From Bradysia coprophila (lineage: Eukaryota > Arthropoda > Insecta > Diptera > Sciaridae): a DNA stretch of 64,000 nt. Shown piece by piece: positions 51,769 to 64,000 of the stretch. The stretch lies in assembly GCF_014529535.1 (NCBI RefSeq), contig NW_023503293.1, positions 6,515,374 through 6,579,373 of the forward strand. The letters run 5' to 3'. Under the pieces are notes generated by a model. It made no database searches and was not told the origin of the DNA. It saw only the letters and a list, made by a program, of their open reading frames with translations. Position numbers and translations under genes: made by a program. How positions within the stretch are numbered: position 1 is the first letter of the stretch; the number at the start of each line of letters is the position of its first letter.

Positions 51769-52485
51769 GCTAAATAGAAGAAGAAATGAAAATGTAAGTA
51801 ATGAAAAATGCTAGAGTAAGGCACCCAATTGTGGAACACATTGAGGAAAAATTAAAAAGCTCATGTGAATTTTCAGTATTCTTTCAGTAAGCTTACTCAA
51901 AATGATAATCAGTCATTACCATTAGAAAAAAAAAATTAAAAGTTAGTGACGAAAATTAAGATACGAAGTGACTATTCGCCCGCGCGGGTTATTAGCAACG
52001 GCCCTTATACATACAAATTTATCGAAAAGGCAGAAGCCGAAACGTTGATTCAAAACAGAACTTTAATTTTTACATGTCATATCGTGGGTAGTAAGACACA
52101 AAACATGCACAAGTTCTTGGTGTTGGTACTTTCTGCAACCGAGAATTGAAATACTACAAATTTTCATCTCGCTACGCTCGTATTAAAAAAATCAACATTT
52201 AAAAATTTGGTGGAAAAGATATAATTACTTATCTCCTTCAGTAGTGTAATAGTGTGTAAAGTTGTGTACACATTCATGTCAGGATAAAAACGAAATGTCG
52301 CGTTTGCATAACCTCGGCTTCGCCGTATACGATATCAATCAATTTTTCACGTAGACTCTAGTTTCCAACTTTTTATCACTAGCGCAAATGGAAAACACAG
52401 CATATTTTGTCGTTCTAGCAATTTAAAATTGACAGTATCATTTCCAGCCTAAATGGCATCGTTTGCAACAGAACAACCTACAAGA
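51769..52485. other. spacer within the glycosyltransferase array
   Basis: It begins with the 3' UTR of the intact gene. The 67-residue frame at 51946-52149 has no recognisable content. A GCCTCGGCTTCGCC-like palindrome near 52310 resembles the one in the intron-1 insertion at 49930. Confidence 0.5.
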
Positions 52486-53440
52486 ACGACTAATTAGAAA
52501 AGAAAAAGTTGAATTCGAATTTTATCAATGTTGTTCGATCGTATCGATGTTTTGCTTGAGAATATTAACAACTCCAGTGGAATGCTAAATCGAATTCGTT
52601 TGATTTGAACATATCTCCGACGGAAATTAGATTTTACATCTTGATATTTTGTCGATTGGATGCGACCACTTCAGTGTATCAGAAAACCGTCGTTAGTTAT
52701 AGATTCGGTTTGACTCATTTCTTGCGTCTTTCTTAAAGCATTTGAAGCTTGATTGGTGTACGAAATTCAATGTTGGAAAGAAAAAAAAATCTGAAATTTC
52801 ATCAATGGTTTTTACCATTTTATAATTTCCGATTAGCTTATTTTGCTACCGCAACGTATACGTAGTGAGTGCAGTCGGTTACTCATTCAGCTGACTTCAA
52901 AGTCCAAAAAGTAGTAGTTTTCAGTGAATGCCAGTGAACTCACTTCCTTTAGCTACGCCGATTATAGTGATACCAGCACTTAGTTATGCCTTCATATTTA
53001 TAACATCAAACAGAGTTTATGTCGAAATCAAACTATTTTGTGAGAGCTCATATTCAGCTGATATTAGGTAGGTATCATGAGTCTGTTGATAACGATTCAA
53101 AGAAACAATTTTCATCTTAGAAAAGGAAATAATGGCAGTGCTACAGAAAATCACCGAAAGAAAGCAATTTACTTTCAACGGACATGGTATCAACGTTGCA
53201 ACAAATTATACTATTTATGAGTTCTGAAGAGGCGGGGCACACTTATAATATCATCCCTGCTAGGTGCTTTGCTGCAAAGTAAAATCGAAAAGCTTCGGTT
53301 GAGGATACCTCTACTAAGCCAACGCCAGAGTTTTGAAAATTGGTAAAAAACGGCGTCTTTTCAAAATTTGACTGCTCAAAATCTTGCAATGGCGTGACTT
53401 AGTAACAAGTGACGAAAAAAGAGTAGCGTTGGAATAGTAG
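52486..53440 (+). pseudogene. decayed tandem copy of the C1GALT1-like gene
   Basis: The region 52486-52985 matches the upstream region of the intact gene, sharing for example AAAAGTTGAATTCGAATTTT. The start codon at 52986 opens a frame that stops at codon 6 (TAA) because of a small change in the TATATTTATAAC context. Exon 2 survives in part (GGCAGTGCTACAGAAAATC, CAACGGACATGG, AGTTCTGAAGA) with an internal deletion of the CWVMTNPTN block. Sequence like intron 4 follows near 53345. Exons 3-4 are missing and nothing after intron 4 is recognisable. Confidence 0.85.
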
Positions 53441-55052
53441 AATATTGAACATGTCTTCTATCATACTCATTGAATAAATGTTTTCTATACATGCAAGAAT
53501 GTAATAGAAACAAATAACTTATGGGCCGAGGGGAGCCTCGTTCACTCAATCTTTTCTTGCGATCGAAATTTCTACAACAAAAACTTAGAGTACGGCGCGG
53601 CGTATGATTATATGAATCAGTTCATCCGACAAGTCAATTACAGTGTTCCGAATATCATCAAAAGAATCTGGGCAAGAAATCAAGACCATCAAGACTGGAA
53701 TCTCGTGCTTCATACTCATTAGGTTGTTTTTCAAAATTTTCGCTCTAGTTGTGTAACATGTAGAAATTCGAATTGATTTGATCAACGCACTTCAAGCATG
53801 AGTGGTACTCTAAATAGGGTACTGAAACTGGACAGTTTATCGAACAAATTTCGGCACTGTGAAATGCTCTGGAATTTTTTTTTCATTAGAACTCTATTTG
53901 CGTTGATTTGATGAATAATTTTGTTCTTTGATAATGAAATTACAGTTGGCTGTTGATGGTCTGTATATCAAACGATCTGTTAAAGAAGTCCAGAGAACTT
54001 AAATGCCGTTAGCATAAGTTTGGTAACTTTTGGCAAGAAAAAAGCGTTACCTAATCTTGTTGCATATGCATCATCCATCGCTATTTGCTTGCATGCTGAC
54101 GGTAATTTTTAGCATGTCTTGGACTAGAAAAATTGAACACCTAAATTGGCTACGTAAACACTGGTAGGTTGGCTACTTTTAAGATTTCGACGAACTGACT
54201 TTGACTAAACTATTCAGTTAAGGTAAGTGGCTACTGGCATACTGGCTATGACTACTCTCACTCGCTCCGAATCAAACATTTTAAGAAAAACTATTTTTTT
54301 TTTACTAAATTGAGTTGTGTTAACACCGTTAACACTGCTTCAACTTGAATTTGTGAACGAGGTATCATTTCCAGACACAAACATTTTATTTTTTAAACCT
54401 ATTAACGCCGTTATAATAGTTAATCGTTGATGTGGACCATTTTTGTGACAACGTTTACAACCCACAAATCATTTAATGATCTGATCATTTTCTGAAATTT
54501 GTGTTCTCTCCAAAAAAACCATCAACCAATTCACACATATATATTTTAATGGGCTGGACACGTAACACTATAATAAGACAAAAGTTAGCAAAAGATCACT
54601 GATTCAAAATGTATCAAAATTTGGAGACTTTTTGACGTCTGACATACGAGTGGTGTTAATGCTAGGAGTAGTGCTATGGTGAAATGCTTCAAAAATATTG
54701 CAGCATATTGCAATACAAATTTAAAAGGAAACGGAAAGAGATAGAAGATTTCGTAATGAGAAAATCAATACAAAATCTTTTCTATCGTTTCGAGGCTGTT
54801 TAACCTTATAATGCACGGTAGAATACACCCCCACGAGAAATTACATTATTTTCAAAACTTCAACCGAGCCCAAAAGTAGTTAGTTATGCCTGTCGGTAAT
54901 ACAGCAAGTTCTACACATCACATCCATACAAAAAAAATCTGTTCCTTACTGTCACATCGAAAATCGTAGAGTGACAAAACTTCAATGGCGTATCATCAAC
55001 ACTACACAATTGATAGCTGTTTTGGTTGAAATAAAGGAAACCCCCACACAAA
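53441..55052. other. spacer between the glycosyltransferase array and auxilin/GAK
   Basis: AT-rich DNA with one MITE copy (53783-53905). No gene supported; the minus-strand frame at 53585-53785 runs into the MITE. Confidence 0.55.
53783..53905. mobile_element. MITE family A, copy 3 (7-bp target duplication)
   Basis: 123 bp with ends CAACGCACTTCAAGCA and ...TTTGCGTTG, flanked by a perfect 7-bp repeat ATTTGAT (53776-53782, 53906-53912). Shares inner blocks such as ACTGGACAGTTTATCGAAC with copy 1. Confidence 0.75.
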
Positions 55053-58000
55053 ATGAGTGAATTTCTGAAATCAGCGATGGGCTATTTCAATTCGGGCACG
55101 AATGGCACCTTTGACAACGAATTTGTTGGCCAGATCGTCGATGTAGGCTCTATTAAATTGCAAGTTAAACGAGTGATTGCTGAAGGTTAGTGTTGCTCAA
55201 TGATTTTCTTACATACACACATCTCTATATTACATACACACCCCTTACTCCCCAATGTTTTTCTCGTCAGTGTAAATAAAAGATGATTTTTTTTTGGTCA
55301 AAATTGCATTGATAATTTTTGTCTTTATTTCGAATCGATTCCGAACTCTATCGAAATGTTATGTTTCGCGGGTGTGCATTGTAATTTTGTGGCCACATAC
55401 ACACAAAGTGGCATCGTCCAGACATGGGATATTTTAGCTGAAAATTGCGTTGGTTGATTCACCACTTTTTCTTGATGAGTAAAAAAAATCAATTTCGCTT
55501 GCTCATCATCTGGCGAATATTCCGAACACATACAAGTTGATATAAATGTTGACCTTAACCTTTCTCACTGTTTCCGCGTTTGTTTCTTTGTTGTAATCAC
55601 AGCACGGTTGTGACACTTCCTATGAACTGTTTTCATAGAATCTACCAATTTCTTTGACGATTTTTTATTTCGTCCCAAATTTCTGACTTCAACATGAACA
55701 GTGTCCTAAAGTAGTATATGAAAAAAGCGCCTAGCTTTAATTGCACTATTTTCTAGCATAAATCGTTGTTGCCCGAATTTCCATTTCTCAGTTTGAACAG
55801 GGCTGGTTAAAAAAAAATCAAAAATGTGCTAAACGACAACAATGAAATATGTTCCAAGTTAATTGTGACCTGAAATCACAGGCAACACAAAAAAATGAAC
55901 GAAAAATCACAATTTCGTCATTGGTGTGTACCTGTTATCTTCTCACCTAAAACCATACATACTACAACCACAACCGCAACACTCATGTGTCATTTCAGTA
56001 TAAAATATTGATCCGTTTGATCCATGCAAATTGTAGGTGGATTTGGCTTCGTATTTGTCGTCCAAGACTTACAAAATGGCGAAGAGTACGCCCTAAAAAG
56101 ACTGCTAGGAGCTGATAAGCAAGCATGCAACAACATCATACGCGAAATCAACTTACACAAGCAGGTCTCCGGACATCCGAACATTATCAAGTACATAGCC
56201 GCAACGTATATCGATCGAACTGGCAGTGCACAGGGAAATGCAGAATATTTACTAGTTTCGGAATTGTGCAAAGGTTCCCATAACAAATCGGCGGTGATAT
56301 GTTCATGAGTGTAACATTTGATGCCAATTTTTCAGGTGGATCGTTGATAGACTGCATGGGCACTCAGTTAGAACCGGAAACAGTATTGAAAGTGTTTTAC
56401 CAAGCGTGTCAAGCAGTAAAGCATTTACACTCTCAAAGTATGCCGATCACACATAGAGATATTAAGGTAATTGTGGCCGGCCGACTGAATATTTACGCAT
56501 TGGGTGGATCGTCGGTCAAGATTTGAAGATCTCATTAATTGTAGATTGAGAATCTATTGCTGGGAACCGATGGACTACTGAAACTCTGTGACTTCGGTTC
56601 AGCGACAACTGATGTTTTTTACCCGGATGTAACGTGGAATGCTCAAAAACGAGACAATCTCGAAGACCAACTGGCTAGTGTAACGACACCGATGTACCGA
56701 TCGCCCGAACAGTTAGATATGTGGGCGAACTATCCGATTGGAGTCCAAACCGATGTTTGGGCATTGGGCTGTGTTCTGTATTATTTGTGCTTTCGAAAGC
56801 ATCCGTACGAAGATTCGGCTAAGCTCGGCATTATAAACGCCAATTTTACCATGCCCGGTGATGCTCGGTATTCCTGTTTTCATGACGTGATCAAGGGATG
56901 CTTTCAGGTAGATCCAAATAAACGATTTGATATTTCAACCATTTTGGATCGGCTGGCTGCAATATCCGAAACGAAAGGTTGGCCGTTGAAAGGTCCATTG
57001 AATATAAAAGTGAGACACCACACTGCATATTGGGGTTAAATCGGTCGAATTTTAAAACATTTTACTCTGAATTCACAGGGTAAACCATTAAATACTCCGC
57101 CAGCGGTAACACCAAATCCCAGTCCAATGCATTCGGCGAATAGAAATCCACAATCGTCAAATCAATCACATGTACATCCACCGAATCGTCCCGCACCGCC
57201 GCGGCCCGAAACGATCAATCATTCAAATAGATCAGTTCCTCAACGTCCACCAGACATTACTAGAATCAATAATTCGCATCATCAGGACGTTCCATCCTCG
57301 GCTAGCATGGGTGGTGGTTTGTTTTCATCAATCAAAGGTGGGGCTGGAAGTTTCTTAAAAAATTTGAAGGACACATCGTCCAAGGTGATGCAAACAGTGC
57401 AACAGAGCATTGCACGAACGGATCTCGATATCAGTGCCATAACATCACGTATAATGGTCATGCCATGCCCATCTGAAGGTGAGTTCGAGACACAATTTTT
57501 GATGGGAAATTTGCGGTGATTGTAGCATTTCATTCTCTTACGGCAATAGGACTGGAATCAGCTTACAAGACTAATAGCATTGATGACATCAAGCTGTACA
57601 TTGAGAGTAGGTTTACGCCAGCGAAAATTAGTGTTTACAATTTGGGCTCAAGAACTTGTCCCCGGCTACCGCCTCCGATTCGGACCATCGAAGGCAGTTT
57701 TCTATATCCGTTACAAATGCGAGCACCACTATTAGCCGGATTGTATTCGATGGTTGAAGACATGTTTGGATTTTTGAGTGCTGATCCGAAAAGTGTGATA
57801 TTCGTACAGAGCGCTGACGGCGGAAAGGGTACAGCAGCGATGATTGTAAATTTAGACACAACCGAAAAATTCACGTCGCAGTCTCACTCATTGTTCCTTG
57901 TCTTTTAGGTTTGTGCTCTACTTACATACGCCACCCTAGTGGTCGAACCAGAAGATGCCATGCAAATTTTTGCCGTTAAACGAGCACCGCCCAATCTGAG

Positions 58001-61000
58001 ACCATCGGAACTCAGATATTTATATTACATGGGAGATTTAGTTCGGTCAACGCCACATTATCCTCATTACAAACCCGTTACGTTGATGTCAATTACATGC
58101 AGTCCCGTTCCTCGAATGACACGAGCCCGAGATGGTTGCCGAGTGTTCGTGGAAGTGTCGTGTAACGATAAAGTTATTGTCACAACGCTGCAAGAATACG
58201 ACAGAATGAGGTGAGTCTCCCGCGCTCTTTTGTTCATTCATTTGGCGCTTAATTGCTTTCGTTCCCTACAGATTATACCATGCCAGTGAGGGTCAATTTA
58301 CCGTTAATTTGAATGCAACCGTTTGCGGTGATTTCATGATATCCGTGTACCATGCACGTAACGCGCTGAAAGGAATGGGACGACCGCAAGGCATAAAAGT
58401 TTGCCAATTCCAAATGCATACCGGTTTCATAACTGAAGAAGAAACGCTTATACATCTGGACAAATCGGAACTGGATGATTTACCGGACGATGAACACATT
58501 CCAATGAACTTTTCCGTATCCGTTCCAATAGCGGTTAGTTCGTCCGAACGGCCTCCAGCAAGCAATCCACCCTGGATGTCGAATAAATCGTCTAGAAATG
58601 CGTCGTTGCTGTTCTCTTCTCAATTGGAATATGAAGAGAATGTGGAAAATTTCAGTGAGTGAAACCGTTTCCCATTACAGGCCATTACATTCGTCGATAC
58701 TCAAGCGATTCCAACGTATTTTTACAGTCTCAAAACCAACTGCAAAATCATCGTGTCCACCTCCTCGACCATCTAATCCACCGCCGAGACCAGTTGCACC
58801 GCCTTCACCATTACCGCCAAGATTAGAACCGGAGCAGAAGGCCGAAGACGTTGACTTGTTGAATATCAGCCAACCGAAACCAGAGACAATAGCGAAAAAT
58901 CTTCCGAAAGAGCCCAGTTTCGATCTGTTGGGCGGATTCGAATCATCGGCGCACACACAGCCACCACCTCCAGACGTTATAGGTAACTACACCAATCAAT
59001 TCACAATAAATTTGACTTTTCTGATTTGGCAATTGTTTCGAATTCGACAGGCAATGCACCGAAAAATCCTCCAGGCCTAGACGATATTTTCAATTTAGGA
59101 TCATCCCAACAGTCATCCGCCTACGACGATCTGAATCTAAACTTTAACGCTTTCGCTCAACCAAATCCGAACGTTAACAGTCAAAGTGGCAATGGGATAT
59201 CGTATGAGAAAAATAGCATGAGCTTCGATCCATTCGGCAATGGATTCGGGGATAGTGGTAATGTGCCGTTGAAACCTATGAATCCATCACAACAACCAAG
59301 TAAAGAATCATCACCACAGCAGTCACAGCACCCGCAACCGGTAACGATCAAGCAATCCGAACCAAATGTTTCCACTATCCTTCTTATGAGTTCAATTTCT
59401 CTATTGCACAGACAAACAGAGATCCGTTTGCAGATATCGCAGACCTAGCTTCCGGCCTGAATATGAATTGGACAGCAACACAACCGCAAAATGTCAAATC
59501 AGCAGGACCCAGTCCCTATGCAACAAATGTGTCCAGTCCGTCACATCAGTATGGAAGTAGCACGTCGTCACCGCGAGCTACACCATACCATCAAACGAAT
59601 AGTCCGAGCGAACCGCAACAGCCGTCAAAGCCGGACTACAGTCGATCTCATTTCGACCAGAGTAATGGTACACAGAAACCGAAAACCGGCGGTGGCCTTG
59701 GTGGCGACATTTTCGCCGACATTCTCGGTCAGCAGGGCTACAATTTTGCGAGTAAATCGAACACAGGTCCGCGATCGATAAATGAGATGCGGAAGGAGGA
59801 ATTGATCAAAGATATGGACCCAGTCAAGCTGAAAATATTAGAATGGGTGAGTGGATTTGCCGCTGTTGTTAAGTTTTCGTTGAATTAACAAACCAACCTT
59901 TACGGCTTCGCAGACTGAAGGGAAGAAAAGTAATATACGAGCGCTAATGTGCTCGATGCACACAGTTTTATGGGCCGACGCCAAGTGGGTGAAATGTGAA
60001 ATGCATCAATTGGTGACTGCAGCGGATGTGAAGAAAATGTACCGGAAAGCCTGCTTAGCCGTTCATCCTGACAAGGTATGTTTCTCAAAAGCAATTCTTA
60101 AAAAGAAAAAGAAAATTAAATTTAGCTTGTTCCCGCGACATCTCGAAGACTAATGAGCCACCACCTTGTTCAGATAAATAATTTTGGAAAGAACGGTAGT
60201 GTAGGGTTATACATGGAGTGTCCAATGTCCGAGTCGAGAAAAATCACGAATGTAATGAAAAGTATTCCAGAGAGATGAGAGTGATCTTGAGACAGTTTTT
60301 GTTCGAAATGGTCACAGACGATGATTTCTAGTCTGTCCTCCACGATGTAAGTAGACAGTAAATGGTTATGACATTCTTTGAAATGGCAACATTTCGTTTA
60401 GTAGACACCAAATTAGTACTTCTTTAGTTGTGAACATACTTTTCACTATAAAAACCGCATTCACATGATGTTATGTTCATGTTATTGCTATCGACAGCAT
60501 TCTTTCATAACTGGGAGATCTTGTGCATTTCAATACAACTGAAAAATCACCTTCGCAGAAGTACTGAATGTCAACCAAAGACCTCGTAACGTATACATCT
60601 GTCTTAGGTTCTCTTAAGATATTAACAGTAAGAATATTAAAAGGCTTACACACGTCCTAACGGGCTACTGTTCACTTAATTATCGCTTGTTAGGTTTCAA
60701 GGATTTACCGAACTGTGACAAATGCGAAGACATAGAAACACCTCTGCCATTTGTGATAAAATTCCTGCGTAACGTTATGATCCATCAGAGGGCCAAGGTG
60801 CTGAGACCCTGTGTCTGATTCACATTATCCTAATATGTTGTCAGATTTAGTATCTCAAAGTTGTAGCTTGTAGAAGCATAAAACCCAAGTGATGAACATT
60901 GATCCATTATCCACTCCACTGGCTGGGCTGTCAACCCAATTTTCGCATTCCGAATATAGAATCAGTGACGACCGAAAGACTACTATTAAAATACGTAGTC

Positions 61001-61179
61001 CAAGACTGGAAAAACATAAAAACTCGCCAATAATCTCACCGACATTTGTTTTCGATTTACTTTTGCAGCAAATGGGCACGGAAAATGAAAATGTTGCGAA
61101 ATTGATTTTCATGGAATTAAATAACGCATGGACCGACTTTGAAAATGACGCATCACAACAAAATATATTTGCCTCGTAA
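55053..61179 (+). CDS. aux: auxilin / cyclin-G-associated kinase
   Basis: Thirteen exons: 55053-55185, 56037-56273, 56336-56466, 56545-57009, 57079-57478, 57550-57845, 57909-58210, 58272-58654, 58728-58982, 59051-59367, 59412-59846, 59914-60075, 61069-61179 (1208 residues). The protein has an N-terminal NAK-family kinase (GGFGFVFVV; Lys65 in EYALKRL; THRDIK 162-167; DFG 183-185; SPEQLDMW). A PTEN-like domain and C2 domain follow, then a Pro/Ser/Asn/Gln-rich linker with DPF/FDPF- and DLL-type motifs for adaptor and clathrin binding. A J domain completes it, with HPDK (1169-1172) split from the last exon by a 993-bp intron. In the PTEN-like loop [19 protein letters not shown], Ser replaces the catalytic Cys, so it should bind lipid rather than hydrolyse it. 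The protein recruits Hsc70 to uncoat clathrin vesicles and in flies supports Notch ligand endocytosis. The exon 10 donor (GTTTCC) is weak. Confidence 0.95.
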
Positions 61180-61789
61180 ATTGCAATTTAAAAGAAAAAA
61201 GTGGAAAAATTTATTCTTTTTTAGTTAACCAGATATACAAATGTTCGCAAGTTATTTCAGTTTTATGCTAAAAAAAATGAAAAAAAAAATTTAAAAGAAA
61301 AAATCTTGAAGGACTAGATTTGTCTCTAAATCGTTTTAAAACAAAAAAAAAATAAAAGAAGAAAAAGCAAGAATAAGAGAACTCTATTAAATAGTAATGA
61401 ATGTATATTTTGTTGAACTAATGACTAGATTAAAAAGAAGAAAATATATTTATTAAAGAATTCTAAACAAAATAAGTAAAATAAAGAAACTAAAACTCTT
61501 ATATAAAAAAAACAAACAACAACAAAATTAGTAGACGGATTTACAGTTTCACTTACTGTTGTCCAAATAAATTGATGTAAAAAGAACTAAAAAGTCGGAG
61601 TAGGTCTAGTGATCAGATAGACCGAGAACACCCGTGAATATACAGTTCCTTATAAAGCAACTGCTCGAAACCAATATGCCATTGTTACACTACCTAAGAA
61701 GCAGATTACATTTACTGTAGTTCAATTTTTACCGATATCTCGGCAGAGCTAAAAACGGCTAGAAAATAGTATATTTCGCACCTAGAACT

Positions 61790-61832
61790 AAAAGTCTTTT
61801 TTAGCGTGTGAGAATACGCTAAAAAAGACTTT
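61790..61832. repeat. perfect 17-bp hairpin
   Basis: AAAGTCTTTTTTAGCGT and its exact reverse complement are separated by seven bases. It could be a foldback relic; its position in the 3' flank of auxilin allows an RNA hairpin, but nothing else supports one. Confidence 0.75.
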
Positions 61833-63634
61833 CAGTCCGTGGTACGAATAATATTTTTCATATCCAACGGAAAAAAGTGCGACTTCGTCGTAGGCATGAA
61901 AAACTAATTATCAAAAGCTCTCGTCAGTCAAATCATTTAAAAAAGAAAATCTGACCCGATATGTGTGCAATGTGCTACGATTTTAGTATCTGAGTGCTAA
62001 AACCAAACGAGGTAAACTTAGTGCCCCAGCTTTACTCCAACTTTGTCAGACTTTCATCAGCTATTTTTGGAAAATTGATTGGCTAAATTTTCCAAAATTT
62101 GCATTTTCTTTCAAAAAATTAAGCAAAATAATGTTCCAAATGTAGGTCCTTTTTTAATAAGTATATGATTTTGAGTAGACAAAATTCACTCGAATTCAAA
62201 ATACTGATTTGCCCACGTAGAAAACACACTTTTGTATCTAGGCTGTTACCACTGTTACTGCTGTTCCTCTTCGTTTCTCTGATTTTTTTCATTTCGTTTC
62301 GTATCCTATTTCAAATGACAAATGGGAGAAATCATAGAAACCAAGAAGAACAGCTAAGATACGAAAATGGGATTTTTTGCGTGTGCAAAACAGTATGTTT
62401 TCTCCTACACTGATCACGTAGACAACCTTTGTTTTTTTTGTGAACCTTTTCCAGCAATATATTTGCAACAAAATGGCAAACTGTTAATCCGTCTATAGTT
62501 TAACAGAGAATCGTATAAGCAATTGCGGTATATATATTGCACACACATTTTACTTTCCAATCAAATAACTTAAAGTAATCATTTGGCTATTTTACTTATT
62601 TGTATCTAATTTCCAATTATATTATCGATTATATGTTTAGGTAAGGGATGTATGCAATCGTTCGCCCAATCCAAAAATAAATAAATAAAACCGTGGCACT
62701 GTCAAATGGCTTAGAAAATGTTTAAATGAAAAATCAATGTTTCATTTGTCGGGTCCACATCTTTTTCGATTGGCGAACTAACATCGATTCCTCCCTCATT
62801 AATATTTTTTAACTTTAAGTTTAAACGTCCTATAAAAACAAGGAAATTAAAAATAAAATGGAAAAACTAACTGAAAATATTGATAAAATTCGCTTTAAGA
62901 AGGAAATTGCATTTTTTTGTATTAGTTCCATAAATTTAATGATGATTAATTTGCATAGCTATGATCAGTTAAGGATAACAATGAAACAAAATGGAAGGAA
63001 AGGAAGAAAAATTCATCAGTTTAGAAATTATAGTCTGTGATTTAAGAGAGTATTTTTGCGTCGCCTTTTTTATTACAATTTTTGATCCGATTTTTTTTTT
63101 TTAATTTTTAATTTTTATTTCCAATCCGTTTGACTAGGGTAGTGCACGCTAGTTATAACCAATGTTATATAATGAAGTAAAACTAAAATGAGAGAAAAAA
63201 ATATGAAAAAGTAGAATTTATTTATTCAAGAAATTTAAGTATAAAAATGAAACAAAATTCGTTTACGACATTTTGTTGGTTCCAATGAAAAATAAAACAA
63301 AAAGTTACAAAAATTATCGAAAATAAATTTAATGTGAAACACAAAATTATTGTTTCTTTCCAATAAAATGGTAGAAGGGATGTCGTACTACGATGGGGAG
63401 CCTATTTTCGAGAATTAAAATTTCCTGAATTTTCCTAACTCTAGAATCGTTAGCTGAGCATGGCACATGCCATCTGAAATTTTCCAAAATCGGTTCATAT
63501 TCACTCAAGCTATCAAAAATCAGGAAAAAAAATCTTTCTCGAATGAGCATTAGGTCGATTTTGTTCAGCTACGACAATCACTCCTTAATCGAAGATGTAT
63601 CTCAATAAAATTGAAAAAAAAAAAATCAGAATGG

Positions 63635-63733
63635 AACTATTGTAACGTAGCATATATGCAGGGTGAAGAGAGTAACACTTACAAGAAAAAAGTGAAACTA
63701 TTGTATCGCTGCATATATGCAACGTGAAGAAAG
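63635..63733. repeat. direct repeat pair of a 38-bp motif
   Basis: AACTATTGTAACGTAGCATA... (63635-63672) recurs as AACTATTGTATCGCTGCATA... (63696-63733). Both are followed by TATGCA and GTGAAGA. Copies differ at a few positions and are 61 bp apart. Confidence 0.8.
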
Positions 63734-64000
63734 TTCCACTATTTTTGGTATTACTCATTAATCAGGAAAATTTTAATTCAGAATACCAAAAATCAGGAAA
63801 AAATTTTAGGAAACGTAAATTAGGAAAAATATTTACGAAACCAAATATTGGGAAAATGTGAAATTGGGAAAACATAAAACAAGTAACACGAAAAATATGA
63901 AAAGTTGGAAGAAAAATTAGTTTTTTTTTTCATGAGAGTTGCATAGACTCTCACCAATAACTCGCCATTCGATGATGTCGACTATATTCGAGGATGTCAA

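Larger units (their letters stand above)
61180..64000. other. AT-rich 3' stretch after auxilin
   Basis: It begins with a long, A-rich 3' UTR candidate with several AATAAA signals. It contains a hairpin (61790-61832), a duplicated 38-bp motif (63635-63733) and, from about 63750, recurrent AATCAGGAAAA / TTGGGAAAA words that look like decayed simple-sequence DNA. I support no gene here. Confidence 0.55.

Noticed and set aside
60889-61068. In-frame extension upstream of the last auxilin exon
   Set aside because: A good acceptor (TTTTGCAG) precedes the conserved QMGTENEN start of the last exon and the J domain requires direct joining to HPDK. The upstream frame is probably chance.

Overview
The window reads as nuclear DNA of an insect, most likely a lower (nematoceran) fly. 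Genes have many short AT-rich introns with GT..AG ends, intergenic DNA is very AT-rich, and the proteins look dipteran throughout (a CCHamide-2 precursor, a Gp93 chaperone ending HDEL, an RPB2 of 1174 residues). Nothing bacterial, viral or CRISPR-like is visible. The order assignment is inference from protein style; no search was run.

Layout. Positions 1-13400 hold no protein gene I can support; they hold AT-rich DNA with snap-back hairpins, short inverted-repeat elements and a tRNA-Met-derived retroposon nested in a larger element. A four-exon neuropeptide gene (CCHamide-2) spans 13449-15994. After more hairpin repeats comes a compact block of conserved housekeeping genes: WDR36/UTP21 (+, 18556-21565), Gp93/GRP94 (-, 25875-21843), ATIC (+, 28572-30792), RPB2 (-, 35391-31292) and twinfilin (+, 37649-40196). 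WDR36/Gp93 and ATIC/RPB2 are tail-to-tail pairs.

Positions 41547-47650 are a nested mobile-element complex. A foldback element with 552-bp terminal inverted repeats and a perfect 8-bp hAT-type target duplication has been entered by an apparently intact PIF/Harbinger transposon, with a DDE transposase gene and a MADF-domain partner gene. That transposon contains a 249-bp hairpin element, and the foldback element also carries a piece of a non-LTR reverse transcriptase.

Positions 48745-53440 are a small tandem array of GT31 (C1GALT1-like) glycosyltransferase genes: a 5' remnant, one intact eight-exon gene (49543-51768) and a decayed 3' copy. The last gene is auxilin/cyclin-G-associated kinase (55053-61179, 13 exons): kinase, inactive PTEN-like/C2, clathrin-adaptor-binding linker and J domain. 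The end of the window is AT-rich with simple repeats.

Functionally the genes are unrelated neighbours: ribosome biogenesis, ER folding, purine synthesis, transcription, actin control, O-glycan synthesis, clathrin uncoating and a feeding/growth peptide hormone. I found no novel multi-gene system. The most interesting items are the CCHamide-2 gene, the nested transposons, the glycosyltransferase array, and a long in-frame extension into a twinfilin intron.
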